64,000 nucleotides of DNA from Riptortus pedestris. Its lineage: Eukaryota > Arthropoda > Insecta > Hemiptera > Alydidae. A program made the position numbers and the translations under genes. Of this stretch, positions 47,570 through 59,037 are shown piece by piece (within the stretch, counting starts at the first letter, position 1; each line of letters starts with the position of its first letter). The notes under the pieces are model-generated. The model searched no databases, was not told the origin of the DNA, and worked only from the letters and a program-made list of their open reading frames with translations. The stretch lies in assembly GCA_019009955.1 (NCBI GenBank), contig CM032230.1, positions 13,153,501 through 13,217,500 of the forward strand. The letters are read 5' to 3'.

Positions 47570-50500
47570 TAGCGACAACGATCAGTATTAAAAAGACAGG
47601 TAAATGGCTACTGAAAATTAGATTCTTTTGAACAAGGACCGAGCTGGAGCTGATAGGCAGAACAAACCAGAAAAGAACAAACATTATTATGAAGATAAAA
47701 ATACCCTGAGGAAACTATGGGTATGAGTATCAATGGACAGTCATTCTGGATTAGAACCAGCAGAGGGAATTCCATGGAGTTCATATTGAAGAAGAATGGG
47801 TAACAAAACAGCAAATAGATTAAAATAGTACGACAGGAATTGGTTACTTTAAGAGCAATAGTCCCGAACTCCAGCTTAAGCTACTCATTTAACAAAGACA
47901 TTATTCAAGAGAAGTGAGTTTCTGCCTTAACTAAATATAAACACTAATCCTGGAGCAATAGAACAATAATAGCCAGTCTTTAACATTTCCATTAATTGCT
48001 AGATGTATTTCCAATGAAAAATAAACACTCAAAGTCATTATTGAATACAAAACATGACTGAAGCAGTGGTGGTAGAATTCGTTTTCAACTGGGTATAGAG
48101 ATGTTACCAGTCCTAATTATAAAATAAGTTTCACCTTCAAAACTTTAGAAAAATTTGCCTCAAATATAATATTCTGAGAAATCTGCATTGAGCACTGGAA
48201 AACCGTTAAGTGCATATTATTTTGCTAAATTGAATTTTTATTTGACTTCTTTTAAAACCCTACCAACATAAAACCATTTCATACTTTTAAAAAAAGTATT
48301 AAATTAAATAACCAAAATAGTTTAATGAACTTTACTTAACATAATTCAATTTGAAGGTTATGAGCTATATATCTGTTCCATGAGATCAGATTAATAAATG
48401 TTCTAGAATATACTTCATAGATCTTTTTATGACAAAACAAAAATGGTTCTATATACATTTTTTGTACTTCTAACAGGTATGGAGAAATTTGTAATTTTAT
48501 ATTTTTATTTTTGCCCTCCCCTCCTCTAATCCATATTGAATGAAAAGAAAGGTACGCAACTGGATGTTACAGCAATCCCAAATATGGAATTTAAACATTG
48601 TAAGGCAAGCGGTTTTTGATACTTTTGGTATGTACAGAGATCACACCAAAACAAGTCAGGGGCTCAGGGAGGCTCAAAAAGGATAATTTGTTGAAGTCTT
48701 AAAACCAACAATTTTTGTGACTGCAATAATTTCTTTAAAATGACCTATTGTTTCAAAATAGTTTTCTCAATATTTCTTGGAGTTTCGTACTTCAAAAACA
48801 ATGTAATTTCAGTTAGACAAAATAAAACAAAGCTAAATAATTAGTAATAAAATAACTCTGGTCCATAAGCCTGTTATGGAGTTATTCGATGTACTATGCC
48901 GTGCTGAGGGAACCACTTTGTAGGATAGAGGAGAATGGATGGTTTTGCAAGAAATAAATTAAGTCAAATTTCTAATATAAGATCATTTTCAGCAATACTA
49001 TGCAGATTTGTTCAGAATATTATACCAGAGATATGAGTTTTAGAGATTTTGTGACGAACTATTGCGTCAAAGGTTATGGACAAGAACAATTTTAAAATAC
49101 AATAAGTAAATATTATAACAACAAAGATTATAATTTTCAACAACAGCTAAATCCCCTAACTCAACAATATTTTCAAACTAAAAATAACTAAGGTTTCATT
49201 CAAACCAAATAGTTCCCTCTTTGCTATAAGGGGTTTTATTTCGCTGTGTCTATATGTAACAAATGTGTTTCTCTTATGCTGAACAACGATAAAAGAGTTT
49301 AACTGATTTAATATTTTCAAATGAAAATTTAAATTTTATAATGTTTTGTGTTTTCTGTCGTCATATAAAGATTTTCCCAATAGAATCTTTTCTTGATTAT
49401 TGATGTCTCCGAGTACTGACTGTTTCAGAATATTTTATAATAAACGTTTTGCTAATGATAATACCTGCTTCCTCAGGATATCAACTGATAGTAGCTATTC
49501 TCTCCTTCATTCTTAGCCAAGGAACTAAGAGAAAGCTAACAAAACGAAGACAGAAAATACAATGACAAAATCAAAATCAGAAGACTTCTAAAATCAAACA
49601 AAGGTTATTCCAAAAGGTATGAATTACAGGTTTTGTATCAACTTTTAACCCTTTGCAGCTGTTGCTCAAGCAGTTGAGCTCCCTCTTTTCCACTTAAAGC
49701 TGATGAATTATTCAGGAAATTAGAGTTGAAGAGACCTAAGAACTATCAATGGGAGTAGTAGGAAGTTGTTTGCTTATCGTTCCCATGAAATAAGACTAGG
49801 CATCTTTCATATATATATAATACATACGTATCTGCTATGTGATAACTTTTAAACAGTCTACTTTCCTTAAAACTAAGAACATAACATTTTCTTTTAATTT
49901 CTAGGTCTCAGTCGGTAGAACTACTTGCAAGAGAGGTTTAGAAAAAACATAAATCAGAAAAAGGAAGGAAATTCCTCTTTACCTACTGGATATATTATAA
50001 ATATGGACATATCAAGTTGTCCCCTTATTCATCATTAAAATACTGAAAGTGATAAATGCAAGAAGTTCTCAGATTTGGTCCAACGGGAGTAGTCCTTAAA
50101 TATTAGCTCATATATACCTCTCTACTACATTTAATTTTGATTTTTGTAATTTTTTGTTGAATTTTATTACAATGAGAAAAACATGATTGTTCATATCAAC
50201 TAATAGAACCTTGCTATAATCTGAAGTCTGTCCTTTATCGTTCCCAGGCTCTGTTAGATTTTGAAGAGATTAACATGATCCATTTTCTTTATTCAGAAGG
50301 CTCTACCTCTTGGCAGAAGAGCAAACCTTATTCTCTCCCACTTACGACCTGAAGTGAAACCTACTGTCGGGTGAGCTCAAGTTCACCAGAAATCATACTT
50401 TCTAACATAAGGTTGTGAGATCACATGTCTTGGTACGTATAAATGTATTAATAACTTAAATTCAAAAGTATATAAAAAATCACACCAATAAATACATGAG

Positions 50501-50790
50501 TGTTCCAACCTTTCTCATGGCTCATTACGTCTTGCCATTTTTATGGGATAATTACCTCCAAACTAAGAAGGATGCTTTTTTTTTTTTTTTTTGCAGAGAT
50601 GAAACGAAATAATTTTATGACTCACATATTAAAAAATATAGTATCTGTATAACAGAGCTTATTTTATAATTGTACATCAAAATAACAATAGAGATGTACA
50701 ATGGAAAAAGTAGAGCTGTGTTTAATTCGAAAGTATATCAGCAGAGGGCTAGCCCAAAAGCTTGCAAAGGGTTAAGAGAGAAGAAAACTG
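47570..50790. other. Intronic stretch, one dispersed repeat, otherwise nothing seen
   Basis: Only the core-repeat copy at 48420-48730 was recognised. The 3' UTR of the alternative terminal exon, if real, would occupy the upper end. Confidence 0.4.
48420..48730 (+). repeat. Dispersed core repeat, copy 2
   Basis: GGTTCTATATACATTTTTTG, AGGTATGGAGAAATTTGTAA, GCAATCCCAAATATGGAATT and GGGGCTCAGGGAGGCTCAAA. It matches 16655-16930 and the reverse of 54640-54905. Confidence 0.55.
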
Positions 50791-50795
50791 TAAAT

Positions 50796-51456
50796 TCAAA
50801 ATTTAGTAGAAAGACGAGCTTTGAGAAAGTCTTCAGTAAATCCTGGAACGTGTCTGAGGTCTTCTGAAGAGGAAGATGATGTAGTTGATGAGCTGGGGGA
50901 AGACAGTTTCTTAGTGTATTCATCGGAGGAGGAGTTGGACGACTTGGAGTGCCATGAGTGGGAAGGGAAACCTCCTGATGATGAGGAAGAGGAAGATGCA
51001 GGCCAGTGATGGGTCGGGAGGGGAGATGCAGGAGTACTGCGAGGTACTCTCCTAGGCAGTATTGGAGCTAGGGGTGCCCGTGCTTCAGACAGGGTCCTGC
51101 GATGGGCCAGGCGTCCTGCTTTCTCCCTCAAGCTCTTCTCGGTAGTGCCGAGTCTTAGCGATCCTTTGAGAGTCGATGTGGAATGGCTCGAGCTAGTAGC
51201 CTCAGTGAGAGGGTCTAGAGACGCGCCTAGAGTGTCCGTCGACAGCCTACATCTCCCCGACTCGAGCGAATCTAAGACTTCGGTAGACGAATCTACAACG
51301 CTCGACAACGGGTTCCTAGTCAGCAGGTCTCGGGAACGGGCGAAGCAGAATTCGGCAGACGCGCGATCCCACAGCGGTAATCGGAAAGGAGTACCAGAGC
51401 GCAGAGACTCAAGGCTAGTACAAGAAGACAAAGAACGCAAACTTGTACATACAGAC
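50796..51456 (-). CDS. Probable alternative terminal exon of the ACK-like gene, Ser-rich
   Basis: The acceptor ...gcatgttctag at 51457 is followed by about 219 codons in phase 0, starting SVCTSLRSLSSCTSLESL and ending in FLKARLSTKF before a TGA. GC is much higher than in the flanks. The protein is rich in Ser, Arg and Pro. It has a basic middle part (RRTLSEAR, PILPRRVPRSTP) and runs of serine near the C-terminus (ASSSSSSSGG and SSPSSSTTSSSSSEDL). No good phase-0 donor was found inside it, so it is read as a last exon. A weak ATAAAA polyadenylation-like sequence lies about 120 bases downstream. The opposite strand also has an open frame, but it lacks splice support. An unrelated intronic gene using this exon is possible. 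Confidence 0.55.
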
Positions 51457-51807
51457 TAGAACATGCACAACAATAGAAAAACAAGTACGAATACAGAAGA
51501 CAATATAGAATAAAGTAATTGAATTATAAAATTTAAACATACCCAATGGAAACCAAGAGGAAGCCGGAATAAAAATAAAAAGTGTGTTAGTAAAACAAAT
51601 TTTTTTAAATATTAAACATAAAAGAAATAAGAACATAACCATTGACTAATTCATTTTTGTAGAATTATACATGTTATTATATATGTACACTGAACAATGA
51701 GTAGAAAAGGATTAAAAGATCAATTTCAAATTACCTAGATCAATGTTTCATAACCACTTGTAAGCAGCAAGCTGGGAATAAGTTACCAAGTAATTAACAA
51801 ATATTTT

Positions 51808-52024
51808 ATTATTATTTATTTACATCCACTTTTTGCTACTATGGCAAATTGGAAGGGGTTATCTACAGGTTGACACTATAGCCAGAGTGGGACTAAAGAT
51901 TTCATTTAATGAGTTCATCACTAAATAAATTTATATTGCCCAGACGGGAATCAAACTCACCTCTCTAGCTATACCATGTAAGATTAAGGGCACCGCTTTA
52001 ACCCACATGGCTAACTTGAGACCC
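51808..52024 (-). repeat. tRNA-derived SINE, minus strand, full length
   Basis: TTACATCCACTTTTTGCTAC, GGGGTTATCTACAGGTTGAC, GACGGGAATCAAACTCACC and head CACATGGCTAACTTGAGACC. Confidence 0.75.
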
Positions 52025-52307
52025 AAAAATATTTTAAAGAAAAAAAGATATGTCAAATATTAATGAACAACTTTATTAATTTATGGTTTCTTACCACTTT
52101 GGCCATCTCTGGAGAAACCACACATATGCTAATTATATATTGTTTTAAATTAACATCCACGTTGTGCTACGAAACTAAAACCCAATAATACCTACGTGTC
52201 AAATAAGGTACCCCTTTGTTAATAAAAATCTGTTTCTTTATGTTTATTTCATGTAGTCCCGAATTTTATTGAAACATGAGAAGTTATACTAAAAACTGTT
52301 AAAAAAA

Positions 52308-52445
52308 TAGTATTTATTTACATCCACTTTATACCACAAGGCTAATCGGGAAGGAGTATATACACTACCTATGAATGGATGGGGTATCACCCTTTTCTAG
52401 TCAGGGAGGGACTAAGGATTTAACTTAGTGAGTTCATCACTAAAC
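52308..52445 (-). repeat. tRNA-derived SINE, minus strand, head truncated
   Basis: TTTACATCCACTTTATACCA, CACCCTTTTCTAGTCAGG and GAGTTCATCACTAAAC. A second tiny tail fragment lies at 52150-52180. Confidence 0.6.
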
Positions 52446-52504
52446 ACAGACCATTTAAAACACAAACATAAACCCTTCAACTGTGATGGTCACAAGTGGA
52501 AAGA

Positions 52505-52583
52505 CTGTGTATAAAATTTTTTTAAAAAATCGTCTAATGAGTACAACCTCAATAGCTGCTTTACCTTAAGGGAAATCTGCTAA
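52505..52583 (+). mobile_element. Helentron-like 3' fragment
   Basis: GTCTAATGAGTACAACCTCA, ATAGCTGC and CCTTAAGGGAAATCTGCTAA. Confidence 0.6.
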
Positions 52584-52589
52584 TAATGT

Positions 52590-54105
52590 TGAGTGATCGA
52601 TGTTGCAGGATACAGAACTTCATGATAAGATTTAGTTTTCCTGTATAAATCTGTTATTTATAATGACCTCATCTGATTCTCTAGCATTACTTGTTTAGTT
52701 CTGTTTCCCTTTGTGAAATATTGGTCCAAGGATGCTACTTAAAATTGTGAAACCGGATATTTTAAATAAAGATTTTAAGCTAGAAGACTACATCTTTCTT
52801 ACGCTGCATATGGAATTGTAATTAATGTTAAATTTGTCAGTGTACAGCTCCTCAAGAGACCAAAGTGGCAAGAAGCATATAGAACTCTGTATACATCTTT
52901 ATTAATGCACAAGAGTTACTTTTTAATCTTTCTGTCTTCTTCAAACAAGGGAGAAATATATTTGGAGTAGCTATCAAATTTTGATGTCTTGTCTTTTCAT
53001 ACCTCTTGTTTTATTGATATTCTAGAAAACTAAATATGTCCAGATATCATTTGGGTTTATTAAAGTTAGCAGTGGCTCAATAGTCTATTAGTGAGAGACA
53101 ATTTAATATTCCCAAAAGTTTAGATAAACCCTGCTGTTGCAAGGCAGTGCTTTGCTATTCCACAAGCACTGTAATGGTCCATGATTCACCGTTTCCATAT
53201 AGACCGCTTTGGATATCATTGCTATAACCAGCTTAAGCTGACTTATGAATTAGAATTAGTATGAAAACCATTAATTTTGGGTAAGTTCTGATAATACTGA
53301 TTGGAGGAAACCTTACTCAAATTTAACTGGCAGAAGAAGTAGACAGAATATGGTGAAGCATTGATCTAGACAATTTTCATGAGTTTAAAATGAAATTCTC
53401 AAAACTGGAATTATTGTAAACTGTTTTAGAAGTAAAAGAATCATCGATAAAGATTTTAACAGAAAGTAACACTCCTAATCATGCCGCATTCAAAACAAAA
53501 GATAGATAACTAACTCTGCAGAGCTGATGCTAATAGTGTGAAGATGAAGATGATTCAGGGAAGTCTATCCTCATATTAAAATTTAATTACAATAATATTG
53601 CAAATTCTGTTCTGTTTTTTTTTTTTTTTTTGTATGATCTATTTTTGCAAATAACTTAAACCCATAATGTACATATGTGTTAAAAATTACACTGACTCAT
53701 TCCCAACTAGAATTATTTCATTGGGATGCTTATTCACTTACTCCTAATTTTAAGTTTACAATTACCACAGTTTTGAGAACATTTTGAATAGAACAATGAG
53801 AAGAAAAAAAATAACATTACATTTAGAGAGTGCTTTGAAAAGAACAAATGCCAATCTGTCTATAGGATTATCAACATTAGTAGCCAGTGCCTTTAAGTTG
53901 CCTAAGGAGTTTTGAATTGGAGCCTATTAAAGTAACAATGGGAAGTAACAGGGGATTAGAAATTTAAGTTATAATGTAAAAATCTCATAGGATTTTGGAT
54001 GAAAATGATAAAATTCAAATGATTGTAAAACAACAAATAACATGGTGAAAAAAATGAGGTCAGATTTTTGATGTGATGTGTAATCAAGATATTATATATA
54101 GACTA
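52590..54105. other. Intronic AT-rich stretch, nothing recognised
   Basis: No exon, RNA gene or repeat was seen apart from a T run at about 53618. Confidence 0.45.
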
Positions 54106-54109
54106 TCTT

Positions 54110-54345
54110 TATATATATAGAATTTAGGGAAATTAGCTATTGAGGTTGTATTCACAACAAGATTTTCAAAAATTTCCTCAAATGTCCTCAAACGAGTCGC
54201 ATTAAAAAATGTTGAACTATTGGTGCTCTACAATTGTTGCTCTATACATTTTTTTGAGTCTGAAATATTAAAAAAATTATTTGCACTTTATTGTTTTCAG
54301 CATTCAGTGAACTGCCACATCTACTCATTGGATTTTTACTTAGTA
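54110..54345 (-). mobile_element. Divergent Helentron-like fragment
   Basis: GGGAAATTAGCTATTGAGG, TTTTCAAAAATTTCCTCAAA and TTTTCAGCATTCAGTGAACT correspond to the 3' end and inner core of the family. Confidence 0.45.
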
Positions 54346-54525
54346 ATAGAGAGTACAAAGGTGAGCTAAGACCACTAGTGACTTTTTTATATTTTAAGGG
54401 CAGGGCAGGGCGCACTGTAAATAATTAAAAATTGGATTACTAATTCTAAAAATCTTTGGCACAACGGCCCTTGAAAGGTGAAGGACTGCCACACAGCAAG
54501 GATGCTTTGGAGGAGTTCAGCTTGA

Positions 54526-54583
54526 TGTGCATGCCCTGACATATTTTGGTGGAGTGCTACCAAAATAGGTCAGTGCATGCACA
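54526..54583. other. Strong short hairpin
   Basis: 27-bp arms (TGTGCATGCCCTGACATATT.. and its near-complement) with about four mismatches and a 4-base loop. It could be a foldback remnant or a pre-miRNA-like stem. Confidence 0.55.
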
Positions 54584-54639
54584 GACTGAAACCATTTTGG
54601 CTAACTTTCGGATGATATCAATACACATATCTATATGAT

Positions 54640-54905
54640 ATGTATGTACATCTGTGTATCTCACATAACTCAAGAACAACTAGGCTTAGGTTATTCAAAT
54701 TTCATATTTTGGACTGCAGTAATATTTTAATATGAACCTCCTCTATTGATTTAAGAAGGAGGGGATTAAGAGAAGGAAGAAAATGTAAAGTTGCAAATTT
54801 CTCTGTACCTATTAGAGATACAAAAGATTTATACAGGACATTTTTGGTTATTATGAAAAGATCTATAAATCTTGTTCTTTACATTTTTTGACACAATGGA
54901 TTGCA
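54640..54905 (-). repeat. Dispersed core repeat, copy 3, reversed
   Basis: Minus-strand AAAAAATGTAAAGAACAAG, TAGGTACAGAGAAATTTGCA and CAGTCCAAAATATGAAATTT match copies 1 and 2. Confidence 0.5.
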
Positions 54906-55571
54906 ACGGAGGCACAAAGATGTATACACTTTTGTTATTTTTATTTTACCCCTAACTAAACCCCCCCCCTGGCCTTTGGCCAAGAACACACTCATCTTTA
55001 ATTTGAAAAAATATATTTTGTAATAATTAAATAACAATTGTAAACCCTTGAGTGATAAAAGACACGGTTGAATGGACCCCATATTTATGATCTACTAGAT
55101 GTTTTGAAAAACCATATCATGTGGAACTGAAATCCTTCAAGGCAAACAGGCTCATATGAAATTGAAAGGATTGGCATTTGTTGATTTAAAAAATTGTGTA
55201 CCTCCACCTTAAAACATCTGCCTATATCAATGTCATATCAAACCTGTAAGGAATGAAAAATTAGAAATATGAACCCAAGAACATATATTGATAAGTAAAA
55301 CAAGGTTGTACTTACAACACCGGTGTTATTACTATAAGAAAAGGAATTTTAATAAATGAAATAAAGTATTAAACATGTGAAAATATTCAATTTGTAGGGA
55401 CTACTATTGGTGACGGAACTTAAAAGAATCGAGCGAGAGTAAAAAGTTACATTTGGATTAAATTCAATTTTAAAGGTGCTGAGGAGAGAGAAAGCCCAAT
55501 CCATCACCAGGAGTCTATCACGTATGTGTCATTAGTATTAAATAAAGAAACTCAAATATAATAACAAATAC

Positions 55572-55677
55572 CTGAACGTCTGGAATTGACTGAGCTTCGT
55601 CGGAGAATGTCCTGCCTTCCGTGCGTACTGGGGGGTGCTTCGAAGGTGCAGGGAGGGTGTTGCAGCTCGGTGGGAAC
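55572..55677 (-). CDS. ACK-like exon 6 in window; branch point for two 3' ends
   Basis: 106 bp, acceptor ...cttattgcag and donor CAG|gtattt. It reads FPPSCNTLPAPSKHPPVRTE then GRTFSDEAQSIPDVQ. It ends in phase 0, and both downstream candidates, the exon at 40896 and the exon at 51456, start in phase 0. The tail can therefore either continue to the distal exons or end in the Ser-rich exon. Confidence 0.8.
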
Positions 55678-56228
55678 CTGCAATAAGACACAATATGTGT
55701 TACGATAACATTAATACATACTCGATAATATGTCAATAAACCTTGTTCGTTATTTTTTGATAATTAAGATTTCATATTTTGTATACCTACATACGGTAAT
55801 TATTGTAAGAGGCAATTGAATAGATACCACGTAATTAGGTTTGTATTTAGCAGCACTTAAGATTTAGAAGCTCATGGCTTCGTTATTCAGTTACTTCCTG
55901 ACTAAGCCATTCCCGAATAAAGTTCTGTCATAGCAGGTTCTCTGAGAATCTTTGATTGGGTTCACTTCCCATTGTTTTAAAGTACATGCATTCCCAATAC
56001 TTGGTATTTGGTTATATTCACATAAGCTCCTCTTCTAACTTCACATGAATCTGTTGCCTTAACGTAGTAAGAGATAATATAATCCACCTGTATATTAATT
56101 CAACTGTATAACCAAGACACTTTCTTCTGTTCTGTGAGATTTTGTCATGATGATTGGCTGGAATTGGCTATTATAGGAATGTGGTGAGATAATAAATTCC
56201 CATTTAATCCTTAATTCTTATTTCATTT

Positions 56229-56452
56229 GGGGCTCAGGTTAGCCATGCGAGTTAAAGCGTTGACTTTTATCTCATATGATAAACCTAGAGTGACGAGTAT
56301 GATTCTCGTCTGGGCAAAGGAATTTATTTAGTGACGAAATTCATTAAATAACATCCTAAAATACCACCCTCGCTAGAAAAGGGTGGTAACTTGTAGATAA
56401 CTCGTCCCAATTAGCCTAAGTTGCAAAAAGTGGACGTTAATAAATAATAATA
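56229..56452 (+). repeat. tRNA-derived SINE, plus strand, full length with target-site duplication
   Basis: Head GGGGCTCAGGTTAGCCATGC with box-A-like TTAGCC and GAGTTAAAGCG, box-B-like GAGTATGATTCTCGTC, body GAAAAGGGTGGTAACTTG and tail GTTAATAAATAATAATAA. TCTTATTTC flanks both sides (about 56217 and 56454). It is a reference copy for the family. Confidence 0.85.
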
Positions 56453-57165
56453 ATCTTATTTCCTTCCTCTCACTTTTTTCTAACAGGTGTTGAGATGAGA
56501 CTACTTTATTTCAATATTAACTTTTATATAAGAACTAAGTGGGGTGATTGTAAGGCAGATTAAAATTGTAGTCTGCATACTCATGCTGGCTTAAGCAGGC
56601 TAGGGGCTATCTAAGAACTCTGTACTGTAGAGGAATTTTGTCCACGCCATTATTGGTGTGAATAGAATTTTCCTTCTTATACATTTATAGCAGGATGGTC
56701 TGATACAAAAAGGCAATGGAAAACCACTGCATGTCCTTGTGACCCTCTCATTTCTTATTAGTTCCTGTGAAAATTAGGTTTACCTGCTCACGGGATCAAT
56801 TACTAAGTGTAGCCTTTAGATATTATATTACAATAAAAACATATATCACCATTTAAATAGCCTTAAATGATTGACATAGCTAAGGAAATGTATATAAATG
56901 AGATAATAAAAATAAATAATGTAAGAGATTATTTACATGAATCTGAACAACACACACACACCCATCATCCGAACAGCTATAGGTCTAAATATGTACTGTT
57001 AGGTATTAATATATTAAGATAAGAGTATTAGTGAATTGTATATGTTAACACATGTAGTATACTTCATGTGGAGTATGTGTAATTCAAGGAATAAAATTCC
57101 TTCTGGAAGGGTTACTACGATAAGGAAAAAGAAACACGCACACACACATTATCAGAAATACTTAC

Positions 57166-57296
57166 TTAAAAGAAAGTTTATTTTTTGCTGGGCTGAGCTC
57201 TCCTTGCTGATGTACCATACACTTGTTGGCGAGCTCGTAAGTCAGAGCAATGGCTGTGTCCAAAGTTTTCTCATCAGATGATGATATTGGCTTTAC
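57166..57296 (-). CDS. ACK-like exon 5 in window, helix-like block
   Basis: 131 bp, acceptor ...tatgttgcag and donor TTTTAA|gtaagt, a near-perfect donor. It encodes VKPISSSDEKTLDTAIALTY and ELANKCMVHQQGELSPAKNK, an amphipathic-looking helix that is probably a conserved block of the tail. It ends in phase 2 and the last codon is completed as Lys by the next exon. Confidence 0.85.
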
Positions 57297-57772
57297 CTGC
57301 AACATAAAAATATATACGTAGAAACGAGTCCTCTAAAAATAGAAAAAGTGTGACTGTATTAGGCAATCCAATATTATGATTTGTTGCAGTTTCTGATATT
57401 CGTTTTCTACACATTTCATGGTCCCCACAGTAATAAGAGATAGAAATAGAATAGGAATTATAAAATACTCAATTTCATAATTGTGAAGTTATTTCACATT
57501 GGTAAGTGATCACATTAATTGTGATCATAATTGTGTTACAGGAGCTGTATTCCACAAAAGAGCTGCTACTGATGTATGCCTCATCAGTTTTAATGTAAAA
57601 AAAAAATAAAACAAGGTAATATCTTGTTTTATAACCCTAAGTAGACTGAACACGACCATAAAACACACAAATATAGAATAAATAATACTAGAAAGGTTAT
57701 TTTATAATGATGAAGGTGAGCCTTGATAAAATACACAAATAAAGGAAATATGGATTTAATTCTACTTAAAGA

Positions 57773-57777
<5 letters not shown>

Positions 57778-57836
<59 letters not shown>
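57778..57836. repeat. (TA)n microsatellite at the mariner insertion site
   Basis: Nearly pure TA, with one interruption at 57811. The mariner-derived element begins directly after it. Confidence 0.9.
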
Positions 57837-58011
57837 CGAGGGGTGTACAGAAAGTTCTAAGCCAGGTGTACTTATGATACCTTTTATGTCAAACAGATAA
57901 GCTGAGTGGTGTTAAAGGTCATTGTTTATCTATATTAAGTTATTATCTTCCTAATTCCTCCTTTCAATTCAGTTTCTTTCAGACTGTTGTGAGTTACAGG
58001 TCGATTTAAAA

Positions 58012-58449
58012 ATGTCTAATTTTGTGCATCGTGCAGTGATAAAATATTTCGTAAAAAAGGGGATGAGGCCGAAGGAAATTTTTGAAGACATGTCTGCAAC
58101 TTTGAGGGACTCTGCCCCATCGTATGCCACCGTCAAAAAGTGGGCCGTACTCTTCAAAGGTGGCCGAGAAAACCTTGAAGATGATGACCGATCTGGGCGG
58201 CCTTCAACATCAGTTACTGAAGACACCATATCCAAAGTTGAAAATTTAGTGATGGCGGATCGTTGTCTTACAGTCAGGTACTTAGCAGCAACTACCTACT
58301 ACCTCTTCCCTAATATGAAAAAACATTTGCGTGGGAGAGTGTTTTCGTCAGACGATGAGGTGATCTCAGCTGTTAAGGTTGTTTTGAAAACAATTTTTTT
58401 TTTGACCGGGTTAAAGATGTTGGAAAAGCTGTGGAATAAGTGTGTTTAA
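58012..58449 (+). pseudogene. Truncated mariner transposase, DNA-binding part
   Basis: A 145-codon ORF opens with MSNFVHRAVIKYFVKKGMRP and continues SYATVKKWAVLFKGGREN and DDDRSGRPSTSVTEDTI. This is the paired helix-turn-helix and GRP linker of SETMAR/mariner transposases. The part after residue 95 (YYLFPNMKKHLRGRVFSSDD) jumps to text resembling the C-terminal region, so the catalytic DDD domain has been deleted. Without the catalytic residues it might act at most as a DNA-binding repressor. Confidence 0.8.
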
Positions 58450-58502
58450 GTTGAGTGGGAATATATTGAAAAATAAAAATATGTAAGTTGAAAATATATT
58501 TG

Positions 58503-58506
58503 TATA

Positions 58507-58560
<54 letters not shown>
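58503..58560. repeat. (TA)n tract inside the mariner element
   Basis: TA-rich with TG variants at the left edge, lying just inside the right inverted repeat. Confidence 0.85.
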
Positions 58561-58562
<2 letters not shown>

Positions 58563-58587
58563 GCTTAGAACTTTCTGTACACCCCTC

Positions 58588-58588
<1 letters not shown>

Positions 58589-58647
<59 letters not shown>
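58589..58647. repeat. (TA)n microsatellite right of the mariner element
   Basis: About 29 TA units, continuing the tract on the left side of the element. Confidence 0.9.
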
Positions 58648-58652
<5 letters not shown>

Positions 58653-59037
58653 CGAAAATTAAATAGATGAATAATCTTTCAGAGAGAGAGAGAGAGAGAG
58701 AGACGCGTATTTGGAAAGTGTGACGTAGATCAAAAGAAACCGACAGAAGGTAGAGACGATACTGGGCTTCTCTAGCCCAGCCTCGAATGAACTAGACAAT
58801 CCCCCTTTGATGTATGCCGCTACCTTATATAAACAGGGCCTGCCGGGAGCGAGTCAGTTTTATTGTTACCTGTCTTGATGTTCACATCAGTGCTTAAGTG
58901 CGACTTAGTGTTTTTAAAAGAAGAACAGTGTTGTGCCGTGACTGTAAGTAACAGTTTAGTGCCGTGATTAAGACAGTGCAGTGCTGCGAAGTAAAGGACA
59001 GTGCAGTGCCGCGAAGTAAAGGACATTACATACATAC
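58648..59037 (+). mobile_element. Probable solo LTR
   Basis: It starts TGTTGCGAAAATTAAATAGA, has a (GA)n run, a TATA box (TATATAAACAGG at 58826) with a GC-rich leader, and ends near CATACATACA. A 26-bp unit (AGTGCAGTGC.GCGAAGTAAA) is duplicated at about 58973-59024. No internal retrotransposon genes are present. Confidence 0.5.

Larger units (their letters stand above)
57837..58588 (+). mobile_element. Internally deleted mariner-type element with perfect 27-bp inverted repeats
   Basis: The left end CGAGGGGTGTACAGAAAGTT (57837-57863) is matched exactly by its complement at 58562-58588. TA flanks both sides, as expected for mariner insertion, and the element sits inside TA repeats. At 752 bp it is shorter than an autonomous mariner. 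It carries only an N-terminal transposase piece. Confidence 0.9.

Noticed and set aside
51145..51459. Plus-strand open frame of 104 codons opposite the Ser-rich exon
   Set aside because: It has no splice sites in phase with anything on the plus strand. The minus strand has a strong acceptor and matching phase, so this is a shadow of the high-GC exon.
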